Of a stretch of 64,000 nt of DNA, positions 10,026 to 19,714 are shown in pieces. The stretch is from Streptomyces fulvorobeus (lineage in GTDB: Bacteria; Actinomycetota; Actinomycetes; Streptomycetales; Streptomycetaceae). The stretch lies in the NCBI RefSeq assembly GCF_013167895.1, contig NZ_BLWC01000001.1, positions 3,224,001 through 3,288,000 of the forward strand. The letters are read 5' to 3'. Made by a program: the position numbers and the translations under genes. The notes under the pieces are model-generated. The model worked only from the letters and a program-made list of their open reading frames with translations. It was not told where the DNA came from and did no database searches. Position 1 is the stretch's first letter. Each line of letters starts with the position of its first letter.

Positions 10026-11793
10026 AGCGGTGGCTTCAGACGCGCGATGCCGCGCAGCACCTTGGGGCTCACCCGGGACAGCAGCCGGGCGACCCTGGCC
10101 TCCGGAGTGACGGGGACGACGGCCCGATTGCGCACCACGGCCTTGAGGATCGCGTCGGCGACCTTCTCCGGAGGGTAGTTCCGGAGTCCGTAGAGCCTGC
10201 CGGCCCGGTTCCGCAGGCGTCTCTCCTCCGCCGCGTCCGCGCCGGCGAACCGGGCGGTCGCCGTGATGCCGGTGTTGACGATGCCGGGACAGATCGCGCT
10301 CACCCCGATGGACTTCTCGGCCAGCTCGGCCCGCAGGCACTCGCTGAGCATCAGCACCGCCGCCTTGGTCGCGCTGTACGCAGGCAGCGCCCGTGAGGGC
10401 TGGAAGGCGGCCGCGGAGGCCAGGTTGACGATATGGCCGCCCTGGCCACGCTCGGCCATCTGCTTGCCGAAGATCCGGCAGCCGTGGATGACCCCCACAG
10501 ATTGACGTCGAGGACGTTCTTCCAGTCCTCGCTCGTCGTCTCCAGGAAGGAGCCGGACAGACCTGTCCCGGCGTTGTTGACCAGCACGTCGACGACGCCG
10601 TACTCCCGGGCGACCTTCTCGGCGAGCTTCTCCATCACCTGCTCGTCGCCGACATCGGCCGTCTCGCCCCACGCGGCGGGAGAGCCGATCAGCAGCGCCC
10701 TCTCCGCCGTCCTGGCCGCCCCCTCACCGTCGCGGTCCACCGCGACCACCCGGGCACCCGCCTCGGCGAACGCGAAGGCCGTCGCCCGGCCGATGCCCCC
10801 GGCCGCGCCCGTCACCAGGACCAGCTGCCCGGCGAACCGTTCGGCGTGGGCCCCGGTCGCCGCAGGGCCCAGGAGCGGCGGCCCGTCCCGCCGTGCCGTC
10901 TCGTTCGACGCGACGAACTCGCTGATCCAGGCGGACAGCTGGTCGGGCCTGGTACGGGGCACCCAGTGCTTGGCCGGCAGCGACCGGCGTACCAGCTGCG
11001 GCACCCACGACTCCAGTCGGTCGTGGAGGGACGCGGAGAGGAAGAAGTCCTCGGTCGGGGTGATCAGCTGGACCGGGACGTGCGCGTACGCGTCGGTGCG
11101 GGGCTCGCGCAGCCGGGGGCGGACGTTGTCGCGGTAGAGCCAGGCCCCGTGCGCGGCGTCCCGGGGCAGCGACGCTGTCGGGTAACCGTCCTCGGGCATC
11201 TTCTCCATGCGCCGGAGAATCCGCGGCCACCGCGTGCCGAGTGGTCCCCGCCAGGCGAGCTCCGGCAGGACCGGCGTGTGCAGCAGGTACACGTACCAGG
11301 ACTTGGCGCCCTGCCCGATCAGCTGGCCCACCCCGCGCGGCGTGGGCCGGCTCATGCGCTGCTTGATCCAGTGGCCGAAGTGGTCGAGTGAAGGGCCGGA
11401 CATGGAGGTGAAGGAGGCGATCCGCCCCTCCGTCCGCCTGACCGTGGCGAACTCCCACGCCTGCACCGAACCCCAGTCGTGCCCCACGACGTGCACCGGC
11501 CGGTCGGGGCTCACCGCGTCCGCGACGGCCAGGAAGTCGCCCGTGAGCTTCTCCAGTGTGAAACCGCCCCGCAGGGGCGAGGGCGCCGTCGACCTGCCGT
11601 GGCCGCGCACGTCGTACAGCACCACGTGCCACTCCTCGGCCAGCCGGGACGCGACCTGGGACCAGACCTCCTTGCTGTCCGGGTAACCGTGCACCAGCAC
11701 GACCGTCGGCCGGGAGGCGTCGCCCAACTCGGCGACGCACAGCTCGACTCCACCCGTGCGGACCCAGCGCTCGCGCGCTTCACGCAGCTTCAC
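10022..11793 (-). CDS. Alpha/beta hydrolase-SDR fusion oxidoreductase, frameshifted as sequenced
   Basis: The repaired protein has about 590 residues. An N-terminal epoxide-hydrolase-like alpha/beta hydrolase (HGYPDSKEVW, nucleophile elbow GHDWGS) is joined to a C-terminal short-chain dehydrogenase (cofactor motif TGAAGGIG, NNAGTG, catalytic YSATK). Such fusions occur in actinomycetes and mycobacteria; the substrate is unknown, perhaps a lipid or xenobiotic. The frame breaks after DVNLWG: the next residues, VIHGCRIFGK, are in another frame. Adding one base to the CCCCC run at 10492-10496 (G run on the coding strand) joins them. Start is the GTG at 11793 behind GGAGAAGG. It is coupled to the MerR gene. 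Confidence 0.83.
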
Positions 11794-12198
11794 GCCGCCA
11801 CCTTCTCCTCTGCCGGACGCCGCATGAGCGGCAGGTCGTCGTCGAGCCGGAACGCGCCTGGTCCGGGGTCCCGTGAGTCGCTCGCCGGCCCGCTGGGTGA
11901 CCGCGTACCGCATCCGATGAGACGCGGCGGCCGACGCCGCTCGCGGACCCCGTGCGCCGGCCCCCCGGCCCCCGGCTACGTGCCCGAACCTGACACCGAT
12001 GAATGTGACAATGTCCGGCGGCTACGTCAAGAGAGCGCCGAGACCTGTGGACAACTCCGGGACCGACCCGGCCCGGACGTCCGGGGGTCCTTCCTCGTGG
12101 GTCCCCCTACGGGTCCGTACGCCTGGAGACTGACGCGGATACAGCCGCCAGGTCTGACGACCGCTGTGGCCGAGGCCACTACGTTCGTATACGTGACT
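11794..12198. other. Divergent intergenic region
   Basis: This 405-base gap separates the hydrolase-SDR gene (minus) from the ABC operon (plus) and should contain both promoters. It holds one perfect Streptomyces-type DnaA box, TGTGGACAA, at 12046-12054. I see no convincing gene in it. Confidence 0.6.
12046..12054. promoter_or_regulatory. DnaA-box-like site
   Basis: TGTGGACAA is the exact reverse complement of the Streptomyces DnaA box TTGTCCACA. It is a single site between divergent genes, so its significance is uncertain. Confidence 0.4.
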
Positions 12199-13215
12199 GT
12201 GATCGTTACCGAAAGCCTGAGCAAGCGGTTCCCCCGGGTGACCGCTCTTGACCGGCTCACCCTGGACATCGGACCCGGTGTAACCGGCCTGGTGGGTTCC
12301 AACGGGGCCGGCAAGTCCACACTGATCAAGATCCTGCTGGGTCTGTCCCCCGCCACCGAAGGCCGGGCCGCGGTGCTCGGGCTCGACGTCGCCACCAGTG
12401 GCGCCGCCATCCGGGAGCGCGTCGGATACATGCCCGAGCACGACTGCCTGCCACCCGACGTCTCGGCCACCGAGTTCGTCGTGCACATGGCCCGGATGTC
12501 GGGGCTGCCGCCCACGGCGGCGCGCGAGCGCACCGCCGACACGTTGCGCCATGTCGGCCTGTACGAGGAGCGCTACCGGCCCATCGGCGGCTACTCGACC
12601 GGCATGAAACAGCGCGTGAAGCTGGCGCAGGCACTCGTCCACGACCCGCAGCTGGTCCTTCTCGACGAGCCGACCAACGGCCTGGACCCGGTCGGCCGGG
12701 ACGAGATGCTCAGCCTCATCCGCCGTATCCACACCGACTTCGGCATCTCCGTGCTCGTCACCTCGCACCTCCTGGGCGAGCTGGAGCGCACCTGCGACCA
12801 CGTGGTCGTCGTCGACGGCGGCAGCCTGCTGCGGTCGAGCTCCACCAGTGACTTCACCCAGACGACCACGACCCTCGCGGTCGAGGTCACCGACAGCGAC
12901 ACCCACCCCGACGGCACCGCCGCCCTGCGCAAGGTCCTCACCGAGGCCGGCGTCCCGCTGATCGGCCTCGACGGCCTGGACGTGGAGGGGCTGCCGGGAG
13001 CGGGTCACATCCTCCTGGTCGAAGCGGCCGGTGAGGAGACGTACGACATCGTCCGTGACAGCGTCGCCGGGCTCGGCCTCGGCCTCGTGCGGATGGAACA
13101 GCGGCGCCACCACATCGCCGAGGTCTTCCGTACCGAGGAGACGACGCCGGACACGGTCCGCGCGGCACACACCGCGTCCGCGGGTGCCGCGGCGCAGAAG
13201 GGGAACGGTTCGTGA
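12199..13215 (+). CDS. ABC transporter ATP-binding protein (first of operon)
   Basis: A single ABC ATPase domain is followed by a C-terminal extension of about 100 residues. Walker A is GSNGAGKST, the signature region is GGYSTGMKQRV, Walker B is LVLLDEPTNGLDP and the H-loop is VTSHLL. The type is the CcmA/NatA group that energises drug, polyketide or natural-product exporters. The GTG at 12199 places the conserved IVTESLSKRF at the N-terminus; a GTG six bases earlier is an alternative. The stop overlaps the start of the permease gene. The operon has two ATPases and two permeases, so it may form one heteromeric or two related exporters. Confidence 0.9.
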   Translation: MIVTESLSKRFPRVTALDRLTLDIGPGVTGLVGSNGAGKSTLIKILLGLSPATEGRAAVLGLDVATSGAAIRERVGYMPEHDCLPPDVSATEFVVHMARMSGLPPTAARERTADTLRHVGLYEERYRPIGGYSTGMKQRVKLAQALVHDPQLVLLDEPTNGLDPVGRDEMLSLIRRIHTDFGISVLVTSHLLGELERTCDHVVVVDGGSLLRSSSTSDFTQTTTTLAVEVTDSDTHPDGTAALRKVLTEAGVPLIGLDGLDVEGLPGAGHILLVEAAGEETYDIVRDSVAGLGLGLVRMEQRRHHIAEVFRTEETTPDTVRAAHTASAGAAAQKGNGS

Positions 13216-14122
13216 TGAGCACCGGGACCGGGGCCATGGCGGGGCCGAAAGCTCCCGCATCCACAACATCGGATACCGCTCCTACGACGGTCCGCGCCTG
13301 GGACGCGCCTACGCGCGCCGCTCGCTCTTCTCGCAGTCCCTGCGGGGCTCCTTCGGGCTCGGCCGCTCCGCCAAGTCCAAGGTGCTCCCGATGCTGCTGT
13401 GCGGGGTGATGTGCCTCGTCGCGCTGATCCTCGTGGCGGTCGCCATCGCCACCCCGGGGATGACGAAACTGCCCGTCGAGTACACCGCTTTCGCGATCTA
13501 CCTCCAGGCGGTGATCGGGCTGTTCATCGCCGCACAGGCACCGCAGTCGGTCTCCCGGGACCTGCGGTTCAAGAGCATCCCCCTGTACTTCTCCCGGCCG
13601 ATCGAACGCGGCGACTACGTGGTCGCCAAGTTCGCCGCCATGGCCTCCGCGCTCTTCATCCTCACCGCCACACCTCTCGTCATCCTGTACGCGGGCTCAC
13701 TCCTCGCGAAGTTCGATCTCGGCGCACAGACCAGGGAATTCGGGCAGGGGCTGGTGTCGGTGGCGTTGCTGTCCGTCCTGTTCGCCGGTCTCGGCCTGGT
13801 GATGGCCGCCCTCACCCCGCGCCGCGGTTTCGGTGTCGCCGCGGTGATCGCGGTACTGACCATCTCGTACGGGGCGGTCTCCACGCTCCAGGCCATCGCC
13901 TGGGAGACGGGGTCCAGCGGCGCGGTGCCGTGGCTGGGGCTCTTCTCGCCGATCACGCTGATCGACGGTGTCCAGACCGCGTTCCTCGGCGCCACCTCGT
14001 CCTTCCCCGGAGGGGAAGGACCGGGAGCCGGTGCCGGAGTGGCGTATCTGATCGTTGTTCTCGCGCTCGTCGCCGGCTCGTACGCCGTGCTGATGCGCCG
14101 CTACCGGAAGGTCGGGCTGTGA
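13215..14122 (+). CDS. ABC transporter permease, frameshifted near N-terminus as sequenced
   Basis: The hydrophobic protein of about 300 residues has six predicted membrane segments, an ABC-2 type permease. The conserved N-terminal segment IHNIGYRSYDGPRLGR directly follows a frame break. The ATG at 13215, overlapping the previous stop as TGATG, opens a different frame that meets the permease frame only if one G is added to the GGGG run at 13241-13244. With that base the start is MSTGTGAMAGAESSRIHN, which fits relatives I remember. Its stop overlaps the next GTG. It probably works with the neighbouring ATPases in export across the cytoplasmic membrane. Confidence 0.85.
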
Positions 14123-15030
14123 CCACCATCGAGATCGACCACACCTCGCGCTGGTTCGGCAACGTGGTCGCCGTCAACGACGTCAGCATGACGGTCGGCC
14201 CGGGTGTCACCGGGCTGCTCGGCCCCAACGGCGCCGGGAAGTCGACTCTCATCAACATGATGGCCGGGTTCCTCGCCCCGTCGACGGGGAAGGTCACGCT
14301 CGACGGCAAGGCGATCTGGCGCAACGAGGCGGTCTACAAGGAGATCGGCATCGTGCCCGAGCGGGAGGGGATGTACGACTTCCTGACCGGCCGCGAGTTC
14401 GTCGTCGCCAACGCCGAGTTGCACGGCCTCGGCGACGAGGTCGCGCGCAAGGCCCTGGCCACCGTCGAGATGGAGCACGCGCAGGACCGCAAGATCTCGA
14501 CGTACAGCAAGGGCATGCGCCAGCGCGTGAAGATGGCGTCCGCGCTGGTCCACGAGCCGTCCGTGCTGCTGCTCGACGAGCCGTTCAACGGGATGGACCC
14601 CCGCCAGCGCATGCAGCTGATGGAGCTGCTGCGGCGGATGGGGGCGGAGGGCCGTACGGTCCTGTTCTCCTCGCACATCCTCGAAGAGGTCGAGCAGCTG
14701 GCCTCGCACATCGAGGTGATCGTGGCCGGCCGGCACGCCGCGTCCGGTGACTTCCGGCGCATCCGACGGCTGATGACGGACCGCCCGCACCGCTATCTCG
14801 TGCGGTCGAGCGACGACCGCGCACTCGCCGCCGCGCTCATCGCCGACCCGTCCACCGCCGGTATCGAGGTCGACGTGAGCGAACGGGCCCTGCGCGTCCA
14901 GGCCGTCGACTTCGGGCGCTTCACCGCGCTCCTGCCCCGGGTGGCACGCGAGCACGGCATCCGGCTGCTGACCGTATCGCCGTCCGACGAGTCCCTCGAA
15001 TCGGTCTTTTCCTATCTCGTAGCGGCCTGA
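14119..15030 (+). CDS. ABC transporter ATP-binding protein (second of operon)
   Basis: The protein is 303 residues with a full ABC domain: Walker A GPNGAGKST, signature STYSKGMRQRV, Walker B LLLDEPFNGMDP and H-loop FSSHIL. It is related to the first ATPase of the operon and probably arose by duplication. The GTG start overlaps the permease stop (GTGA), implying translational coupling and equal expression. The C-terminal 90 residues are a substrate-unspecific extension seen in this family. Substrate cannot be deduced. Confidence 0.9.
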   Translation: MTTIEIDHTSRWFGNVVAVNDVSMTVGPGVTGLLGPNGAGKSTLINMMAGFLAPSTGKVTLDGKAIWRNEAVYKEIGIVPEREGMYDFLTGREFVVANAELHGLGDEVARKALATVEMEHAQDRKISTYSKGMRQRVKMASALVHEPSVLLLDEPFNGMDPRQRMQLMELLRRMGAEGRTVLFSSHILEEVEQLASHIEVIVAGRHAASGDFRRIRRLMTDRPHRYLVRSSDDRALAAALIADPSTAGIEVDVSERALRVQAVDFGRFTALLPRVAREHGIRLLTVSPSDESLESVFSYLVAA

Positions 15031-15060
15031 GTAGTGGCCTGAAAGGAGCTGTGAAGCGTC

Positions 15061-15780
15061 ATGTACGACCCCACAGTCGCCCGGCTCACCTACCGGGCCC
15101 TGCTCGGCCGGCGCCGGGCCGCCATCCTCTTCGTCCTGCCCGTGCTGCTGGTCGTCATCGCCGTGGCGGTACGGGCGTTCGCCGGGACCGATGACCAGGT
15201 CGCGTCGGACGTCCTGGGCGGCTTCGCCCTCGCCACGATGGTCCCGCTGATCGGAGTCATCGCGGGGACGGGGGCGATCGGTCCCGAGATCGACGACGGC
15301 TCGATCGTCTACCTCCTGGCCAAGCCGGTGAAGCGTCCGACGATCATCGTCACGAAACTGACCGTGGCCATCGCCGTGACGATGGTCTTCTCGGCCCTGC
15401 CGACCCTGGTCGCGGGCCTGATCCTCAACGGCAACGGCCAGCAGATCGCCGTGGCCTACACGATCGCGGCGCTGGTGGCCTCGATCGCGTACAGCGCGCT
15501 GTTCCTGCTGCTCGGTACGGTCAGCCGCCACGCGGTCGTCTTCGGCCTGGTCTACGCGCTCGTGTGGGAGGCGCTCTTCGGCAGCCTGGTGCCCGGCGCC
15601 CGGACGCTGAGTGTGCAGCAGTGGTCCCTCGCGGTCGCCGAGAAGGTGGGCGCGGAGGGCGCGATCGTCTCCGACGTCGGGCTGCCACTGGCGACGGTGC
15701 TGCTGGCCGGCATCACGGTGGCCGCCACCTGGTACGCGGGCCAGAAGCTGCGGGCGCTGAAGCTCGCCGGCGAGGAGTGA
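15061..15780 (+). CDS. ABC transporter permease
   Basis: This 239-residue ABC-2 type membrane protein has about six hydrophobic segments and the cytoplasmic motif EIDDGSIVYLLAKPVKR typical of the family. A clear AAAGGAG ribosome site precedes the ATG. It is the last gene of the four-gene operon and presumably pairs with the ATPase encoded just before it. A perfect hairpin terminator follows within 13 bases of the stop. Confidence 0.88.
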   Translation: MYDPTVARLTYRALLGRRRAAILFVLPVLLVVIAVAVRAFAGTDDQVASDVLGGFALATMVPLIGVIAGTGAIGPEIDDGSIVYLLAKPVKRPTIIVTKLTVAIAVTMVFSALPTLVAGLILNGNGQQIAVAYTIAALVASIAYSALFLLLGTVSRHAVVFGLVYALVWEALFGSLVPGARTLSVQQWSLAVAEKVGAEGAIVSDVGLPLATVLLAGITVAATWYAGQKLRALKLAGEE

Positions 15781-15792
15781 GCTGACCGCCTG

Positions 15793-15835
15793 GAACAGAA
15801 CAACCCCCGTCCCGAGGACGGGGGTTGTTCTGTTC
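15793..15835. terminator. Rho-independent terminator after the ABC operon
   Basis: A perfect 20-bp inverted repeat with a three-base loop (15793-15812 and 15816-15835) lies 13 bases after the permease stop. The stem ends GTTGTTCTGTTC, so it is partly T-rich. It lies between convergent genes and may act in both directions. Confidence 0.9.
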
Positions 15836-15978
15836 CTATGGACGGACAGTGGTACCCGTATCTGTACGGTTATCGGCCTCGCGGCACAGGAGGAGAACAG
15901 AGCGCGTTCGATCCCCGCATCCTCCGCCGCCGACCCCGCAACGGACGTTTCGCGGGACGCCGCCCGGCCCCCCGTGCC

Positions 15979-16794
15979 TCAGGAGCGCCCTGTCCTCAGG
16001 AGCTCCTCCAGCACCACGGCGATCCCGTCGTGCTCGTTCGACGCGGTGATCTCGTGAGCCACGGCCTTCAGGTCCTCGTGCGCGTTGGCCATCGCCACCC
16101 CGTGCCGCGCCCACCCGAACATCGGGATGTCGTTGGGCATGTCACCGAAGGCCAGCGTGTCCGCCGCCTTCATACCCAGCCGGCGGGCGGCCAGGGAGAG
16201 CCCGGTCGCCTTGCTCAGCCCCAGCGGCAGGATCTCCACCACACCGGGACCCGCCATGACGACGTCCACCAGACTGCCGACCGCCTCCCGGGCGGCCTTC
16301 GCCAGCGCGTCGTCGCCGAGCTCCGGATGCTGGATGTAGACCTTGTTCAGCGGCGCCGTCCACATCTCGGCGGCGTCGTCCACGAACACGGCGGGCAGCG
16401 GCCCGTCCTGCACCCGGTAACCCGGCCCGACCAGCACCTCGCCCTCAAGGCCGTCACGGCTGGCGGCGAGCGCCAGCGGACCGGTCTCCGCCTCGATCTT
16501 GGCGAGCGCCAGACCGGCGAGCTGACGGTCCAGGGTGAGCGACGTCAGCAGCTTGTGCTCGCCCGCGTGGTAGACCTGCGCGCCCTGACCGCAGACGGCG
16601 AGGCCGTCGTAGCCCAGGTCGTCCAGGATGTGCCGGGTCCACGGGACCCCGCGTCCGGTGACGATGATGTGCGCCGCGCCGGCCGAGGTGGCCGCGGCCA
16701 GCGCCTCGCGCGTGCGCGCGGAGACCGTGCCGTCGTCACGCAGCAGCGTGCCGTCGAGGTCGGTCGCGATGAGCTTGTACGGGAAGGTCGTCAC
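15979..16794 (-). CDS. HAD-superfamily (Cof-type) phosphatase
   Basis: The 271-residue protein has HAD motif I ([13 protein letters not shown]), motif II (IIVTGRG) and motif IV ([11 protein letters not shown]), with a large cap domain between, so it is a Cof-type sugar-phosphate or cofactor phosphatase. It resembles the gene at 5912-6766 in layout. The GTG start at 16794 overlaps the serS stop as GTGA, so it is cotranslated with seryl-tRNA synthetase. That pairing is conserved in streptomycetes as I recall, but a role in tRNA charging is not established. Confidence 0.9.
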   Translation of the reverse strand: MTTFPYKLIATDLDGTLLRDDGTVSARTREALAAATSAGAAHIIVTGRGVPWTRHILDDLGYDGLAVCGQGAQVYHAGEHKLLTSLTLDRQLAGLALAKIEAETGPLALAASRDGLEGEVLVGPGYRVQDGPLPAVFVDDAAEMWTAPLNKVYIQHPELGDDALAKAAREAVGSLVDVVMAGPGVVEILPLGLSKATGLSLAARRLGMKAADTLAFGDMPNDIPMFGWARHGVAMANAHEDLKAVAHEITASNEHDGIAVVLEELLRTGRS

Positions 16795-18068
16795 TTGGGG
16801 ACCGGCTCCAGCACTTCGCGTCCACCGAGGTAGGGACGCAGCATCTCGGGCACCCGTACCGACCCGTCGGCCAGCTGGTGGTTCTCCAGGATCGCCACGA
16901 TCGTGCGCGGTACGGCGCAGAGCGTGCCGTTCAGGGTGGCCAGCGGCTGGACCTTCTTGCCCTCGCGCATCCGGACGGAGAGGCGGCGCGCCTGGAAGCC
17001 GTCGCAGTTGGACGCCGAGGTCAGCTCGCGGTACTTGCCCTGCGTGGGAATCCACGCCTCGCAGTCGAACTTGCGGGAAGCCGAAGCGCCCAGGTCACCC
17101 GAGGCCACGTCGATCACCTGGAAGGGCAGCTCCAGCGAGGTGAGCCACTGCTTCTCCCAGTCGAGGAGCCTGCGGTGCTCGGCCTCGGCGTCCGCCGGAT
17201 CGACGTACGAGAACATCTCCACCTTGTCGAACTGGTGGACGCGGAAGATGCCGCGGGTGTCCTTGCCGTACGTGCCGGCCTCGCGGCGGAAGCAGGGCGA
17301 GAAGCCCGCGTACCGCAGCGGCAGCTTGTCGGCCTCGACGATCTCGTCCATGTGGTACGCGGCGAGAGGGACCTCGGACGTGCCGACCAGGTAGAAGTCG
17401 TCCTTCTCCAGGTGGTAGACGTCCGCGGAAGCCTGGCCGAGGAAGCCGGTGCCTTCCATGGCGCGCGGGCGGACCAGGGCGGGCGTCAGCATCGGGATGA
17501 AGCCGGCCTCGGTGGCCTGCGCGATCGCGGCGTTGACCAGCGCGAGTTCGAGCAGTGCGCCGATCCCGGTCAGGTAGTAGAAGCGCGATCCCGACACCTT
17601 GGCGCCGCGCTCCATGTCGATGGCGCCGAGCGCCTCGCCGAGCTCCAGGTGGTCCTTCGGCGCGAATCCCTCGGCTCCGAAGTCGCGGATGGTGCCGTGC
17701 GTCTCCAGGACGACGAAGTCCTCCTCACCGCCTACGGGCACGTCCTCGTGGACGATGTTGCCGAGCTGGAGGAGCAGCCGCTTGGCCTCGGCGTCGGCCT
17801 CGTCCTGAGCCGCGTCGGCCGCCTTGACCTCGGTCTTCAGCTGATCGGCCTTTTTCAGCAGTTCGGCGCGCTCCTCCGGGGTCGCCTTGGGGATCAGCTT
17901 GCCGAGCGACTTCTGCTCGGAGCGGAGTTCGTCGAAGCGGATGCCGGACGACCTGCGCAGCTCGTCGGCGGAGAGCAGGGCGTCGACGAGCGCGACGTCC
18001 TCTCCACGGGCGCGCTGGGAGGCGCGAACACGGTCGGGGTCCTCACGGAGCAGGCGAAGGTCAATCAC
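16791..18068 (-). CDS. serS: Seryl-tRNA synthetase
   Basis: The 425-residue class II synthetase attaches serine to tRNA-Ser in the cytoplasm. The N-terminal part (residues 1-110) is the long antiparallel coiled-coil arm that holds the long variable arm of tRNA-Ser. The catalytic core has [10 protein letters not shown], motif 2 [20 protein letters not shown] and motif 3 near [12 protein letters not shown]. Length and start ([12 protein letters not shown]) are as in other bacteria. It leads a two-gene unit with the HAD phosphatase. The long upstream gap contains DnaA-box-like sites but no visible T-box. Confidence 0.98.
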   Translation of the reverse strand: MIDLRLLREDPDRVRASQRARGEDVALVDALLSADELRRSSGIRFDELRSEQKSLGKLIPKATPEERAELLKKADQLKTEVKAADAAQDEADAEAKRLLLQLGNIVHEDVPVGGEEDFVVLETHGTIRDFGAEGFAPKDHLELGEALGAIDMERGAKVSGSRFYYLTGIGALLELALVNAAIAQATEAGFIPMLTPALVRPRAMEGTGFLGQASADVYHLEKDDFYLVGTSEVPLAAYHMDEIVEADKLPLRYAGFSPCFRREAGTYGKDTRGIFRVHQFDKVEMFSYVDPADAEAEHRRLLDWEKQWLTSLELPFQVIDVASGDLGASASRKFDCEAWIPTQGKYRELTSASNCDGFQARRLSVRMREGKKVQPLATLNGTLCAVPRTIVAILENHQLADGSVRVPEMLRPYLGGREVLEPVPK

Positions 18069-18715
18069 CCCCCAAGGCTACCGGTGTGGGGTTCCTCCGC
18101 TCGAACCGATATCGATGAGCGTGTCACTTTGCCCGGATTGCCGGGTTTGGTAATGCTGGAAGGGAATCGGAGGACCGGAAGAGCCGGGCCGGCCGATAAA
18201 TGAGCCCATTCCCCCGAAAAGGGTTCACCCTCTTCGCTCCTCCTGACGCACCGGGCGGCTGCGGGGCGGCAGTTGGCGCCGGAGCCCGCGCGTTGTCCAC
18301 AGGAGGGCCGGGTTTCCCATAGTTATCCACAGGCTGTGAAGAAGATCTGTGGACACCGGAAGAGATCGTTCCGAAAGCCACATGAAGGCGTATGGATTCC
18401 CCGTTCAAACGCAGCTCACACACTCATTCGGGTGGGAATTCGATGCTCTGACGAGTTGATCAATGCAATTGAGGCGACACGCGCCGACCTGTGGCTCTGT
18501 GGGCCGGTCTGATGCCCCTGAGGTAATTTGTCGACCATGTCGCAGTACGGTGTCGACTTGTCCCCAGGTCGAGACGCCAGCCTGTGGATAACTCTGTGGG
18601 TGCATGAAAATCCGCAGGTAGGACCGGTGCGCAATACACAGGGCGGCTCTGCCCCGGTCCTGACCGGAGTGCAGTGACGCCCGCCCGGTGCCGACGTGGT
18701 GCCGGGCTCGGGGCC
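18069..18715. other. Long serS-pheA intergenic region
   Basis: This 647-base stretch has no convincing gene and is richer in A/T than its surroundings. It contains the serS promoter region and a cluster of DnaA-box-like sequences at 18293-18591. The short ORFs in it lack ribosome sites and codon bias. Confidence 0.6.
18293..18591. promoter_or_regulatory. Cluster of DnaA-box-like sequences
   Basis: TTGTCCACA (18293-18301) and TTATCCACA (18323-18331) are exact boxes, as is TGTGGATAA (18583-18591). TGTGGACAC (18348-18356) and TTGTCCCCA (18558-18566) each differ by one base. Five such sites in 300 bases are far beyond chance at this GC content. No dnaA or dnaN gene is nearby in the window, so this is not the classical oriC context. 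It may titrate or respond to DnaA. Confidence 0.55.
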
Positions 18716-19651
18716 TCAGACCCGGCCGTCCTGGCTGCGGGCCAGCCAGTCGGACGCCTCGGTGAAGTCCGCGTCCGAGGTCCCCTCGCGTACCGGGCTC
18801 ACGTCCTCGGCCGTCACTCCGGCCCGGGGGTACGAACCCAGGAAGCGCACCTTCGGACAGATCCGCTTCAGACCCATGAGCGCCTCCCCGACCCGCCGGT
18901 CGGCGATGTGCCCTTCCGCGTCCACGGCGAAGCAGTAGTTGCCGATGCCCTCGCCGGTCGGCCGCGACTGGATCAGCATCAGGTTCACCCCGCGGGCCGC
19001 GAACTCCTGGAGGAGCGCGAGCAGCGCACCCGGGTGGTCGTCACCGAGCCAGATGACCACCGAGGTCTTGTCCGCGCCGGTCGGCGCAGACGGCCGCGCC
19101 GGGCGGCCCACCAGCACGAAGCGCGTCTGGGCGTTCTCGGCGTCGTGGATCTCCGTCACCAGCGGTTCCAGCCCGTAGGTCGCAGCGGCGAACTCCCCGG
19201 CGAAAGCCGCGTCGTAACGCCCCTCCTGGACCAGCCGCGCACCGTCCGCGTTGGACGCGGCCGACTCCCACACCGCCTTCGGGAGGTGGGCCGCCATCCA
19301 GTTGCGTACCTGCGGCTGCGCGGCCGGGTGCGCGGTGACCGTCTTGATGTCGGTCAGCTCGGTCCCCGGACGCACGAGCAGCGCGAAGGTGATGGAGAGC
19401 AGCACCTCGCGGTAGATCATGAGCGGCTCGCCGCTGGTCAGCTCGTCGAGCGTCGCGGTGATGCCGCCCTCGACCGAGTTCTCGATCGGTACGAGCGCTG
19501 CCGCCGCTTCGCCGCTGCGCACCGCGTCCAGAGCCGCCGGGACGGAGACCATCGGGACGAGCTCGCGGGTGGCGGATTCCGGGAGCGTGCGGAGGGCCAC
19601 CTCGGTGAAGGTGCCCTCAGGGCCGAGATAGGCGTAACGCGTGGCTGACAT
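18716..19651 (-). CDS. pheA: Prephenate dehydratase
   Basis: The 311-residue monofunctional enzyme converts prephenate to phenylpyruvate in phenylalanine synthesis. The catalytic PDT domain starts at AYLGPEGTFTE and includes VPIENSVEGG and the key TRF motif (AQTRFVLVG). A C-terminal ACT domain with QSRPTGEGIGNYCF (an ESRP-type motif) binds phenylalanine for feedback control. There is no chorismate mutase domain, as usual in actinomycetes. It lies downstream of, and on the same strand as, the dtpA/copper genes, separated by 63 bases. Confidence 0.97.
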   Translation of the reverse strand: MSATRYAYLGPEGTFTEVALRTLPESATRELVPMVSVPAALDAVRSGEAAAALVPIENSVEGGITATLDELTSGEPLMIYREVLLSITFALLVRPGTELTDIKTVTAHPAAQPQVRNWMAAHLPKAVWESAASNADGARLVQEGRYDAAFAGEFAAATYGLEPLVTEIHDAENAQTRFVLVGRPARPSAPTGADKTSVVIWLGDDHPGALLALLQEFAARGVNLMLIQSRPTGEGIGNYCFAVDAEGHIADRRVGEALMGLKRICPKVRFLGSYPRAGVTAEDVSPVREGTSDADFTEASDWLARSQDGRV

Positions 19652-19714
19652 ACGGTCACCCTAATGCGCTGTGCGCGAGGGGCCGCTCCGTCTCAGAATG
19701 CGGCCGGGCGGCCG

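Noticed and set aside
5912-16794. Two HAD phosphatases as a recent duplication
   Set aside because: They share only the family motifs; the cap regions differ, so they are separate members of a large family.
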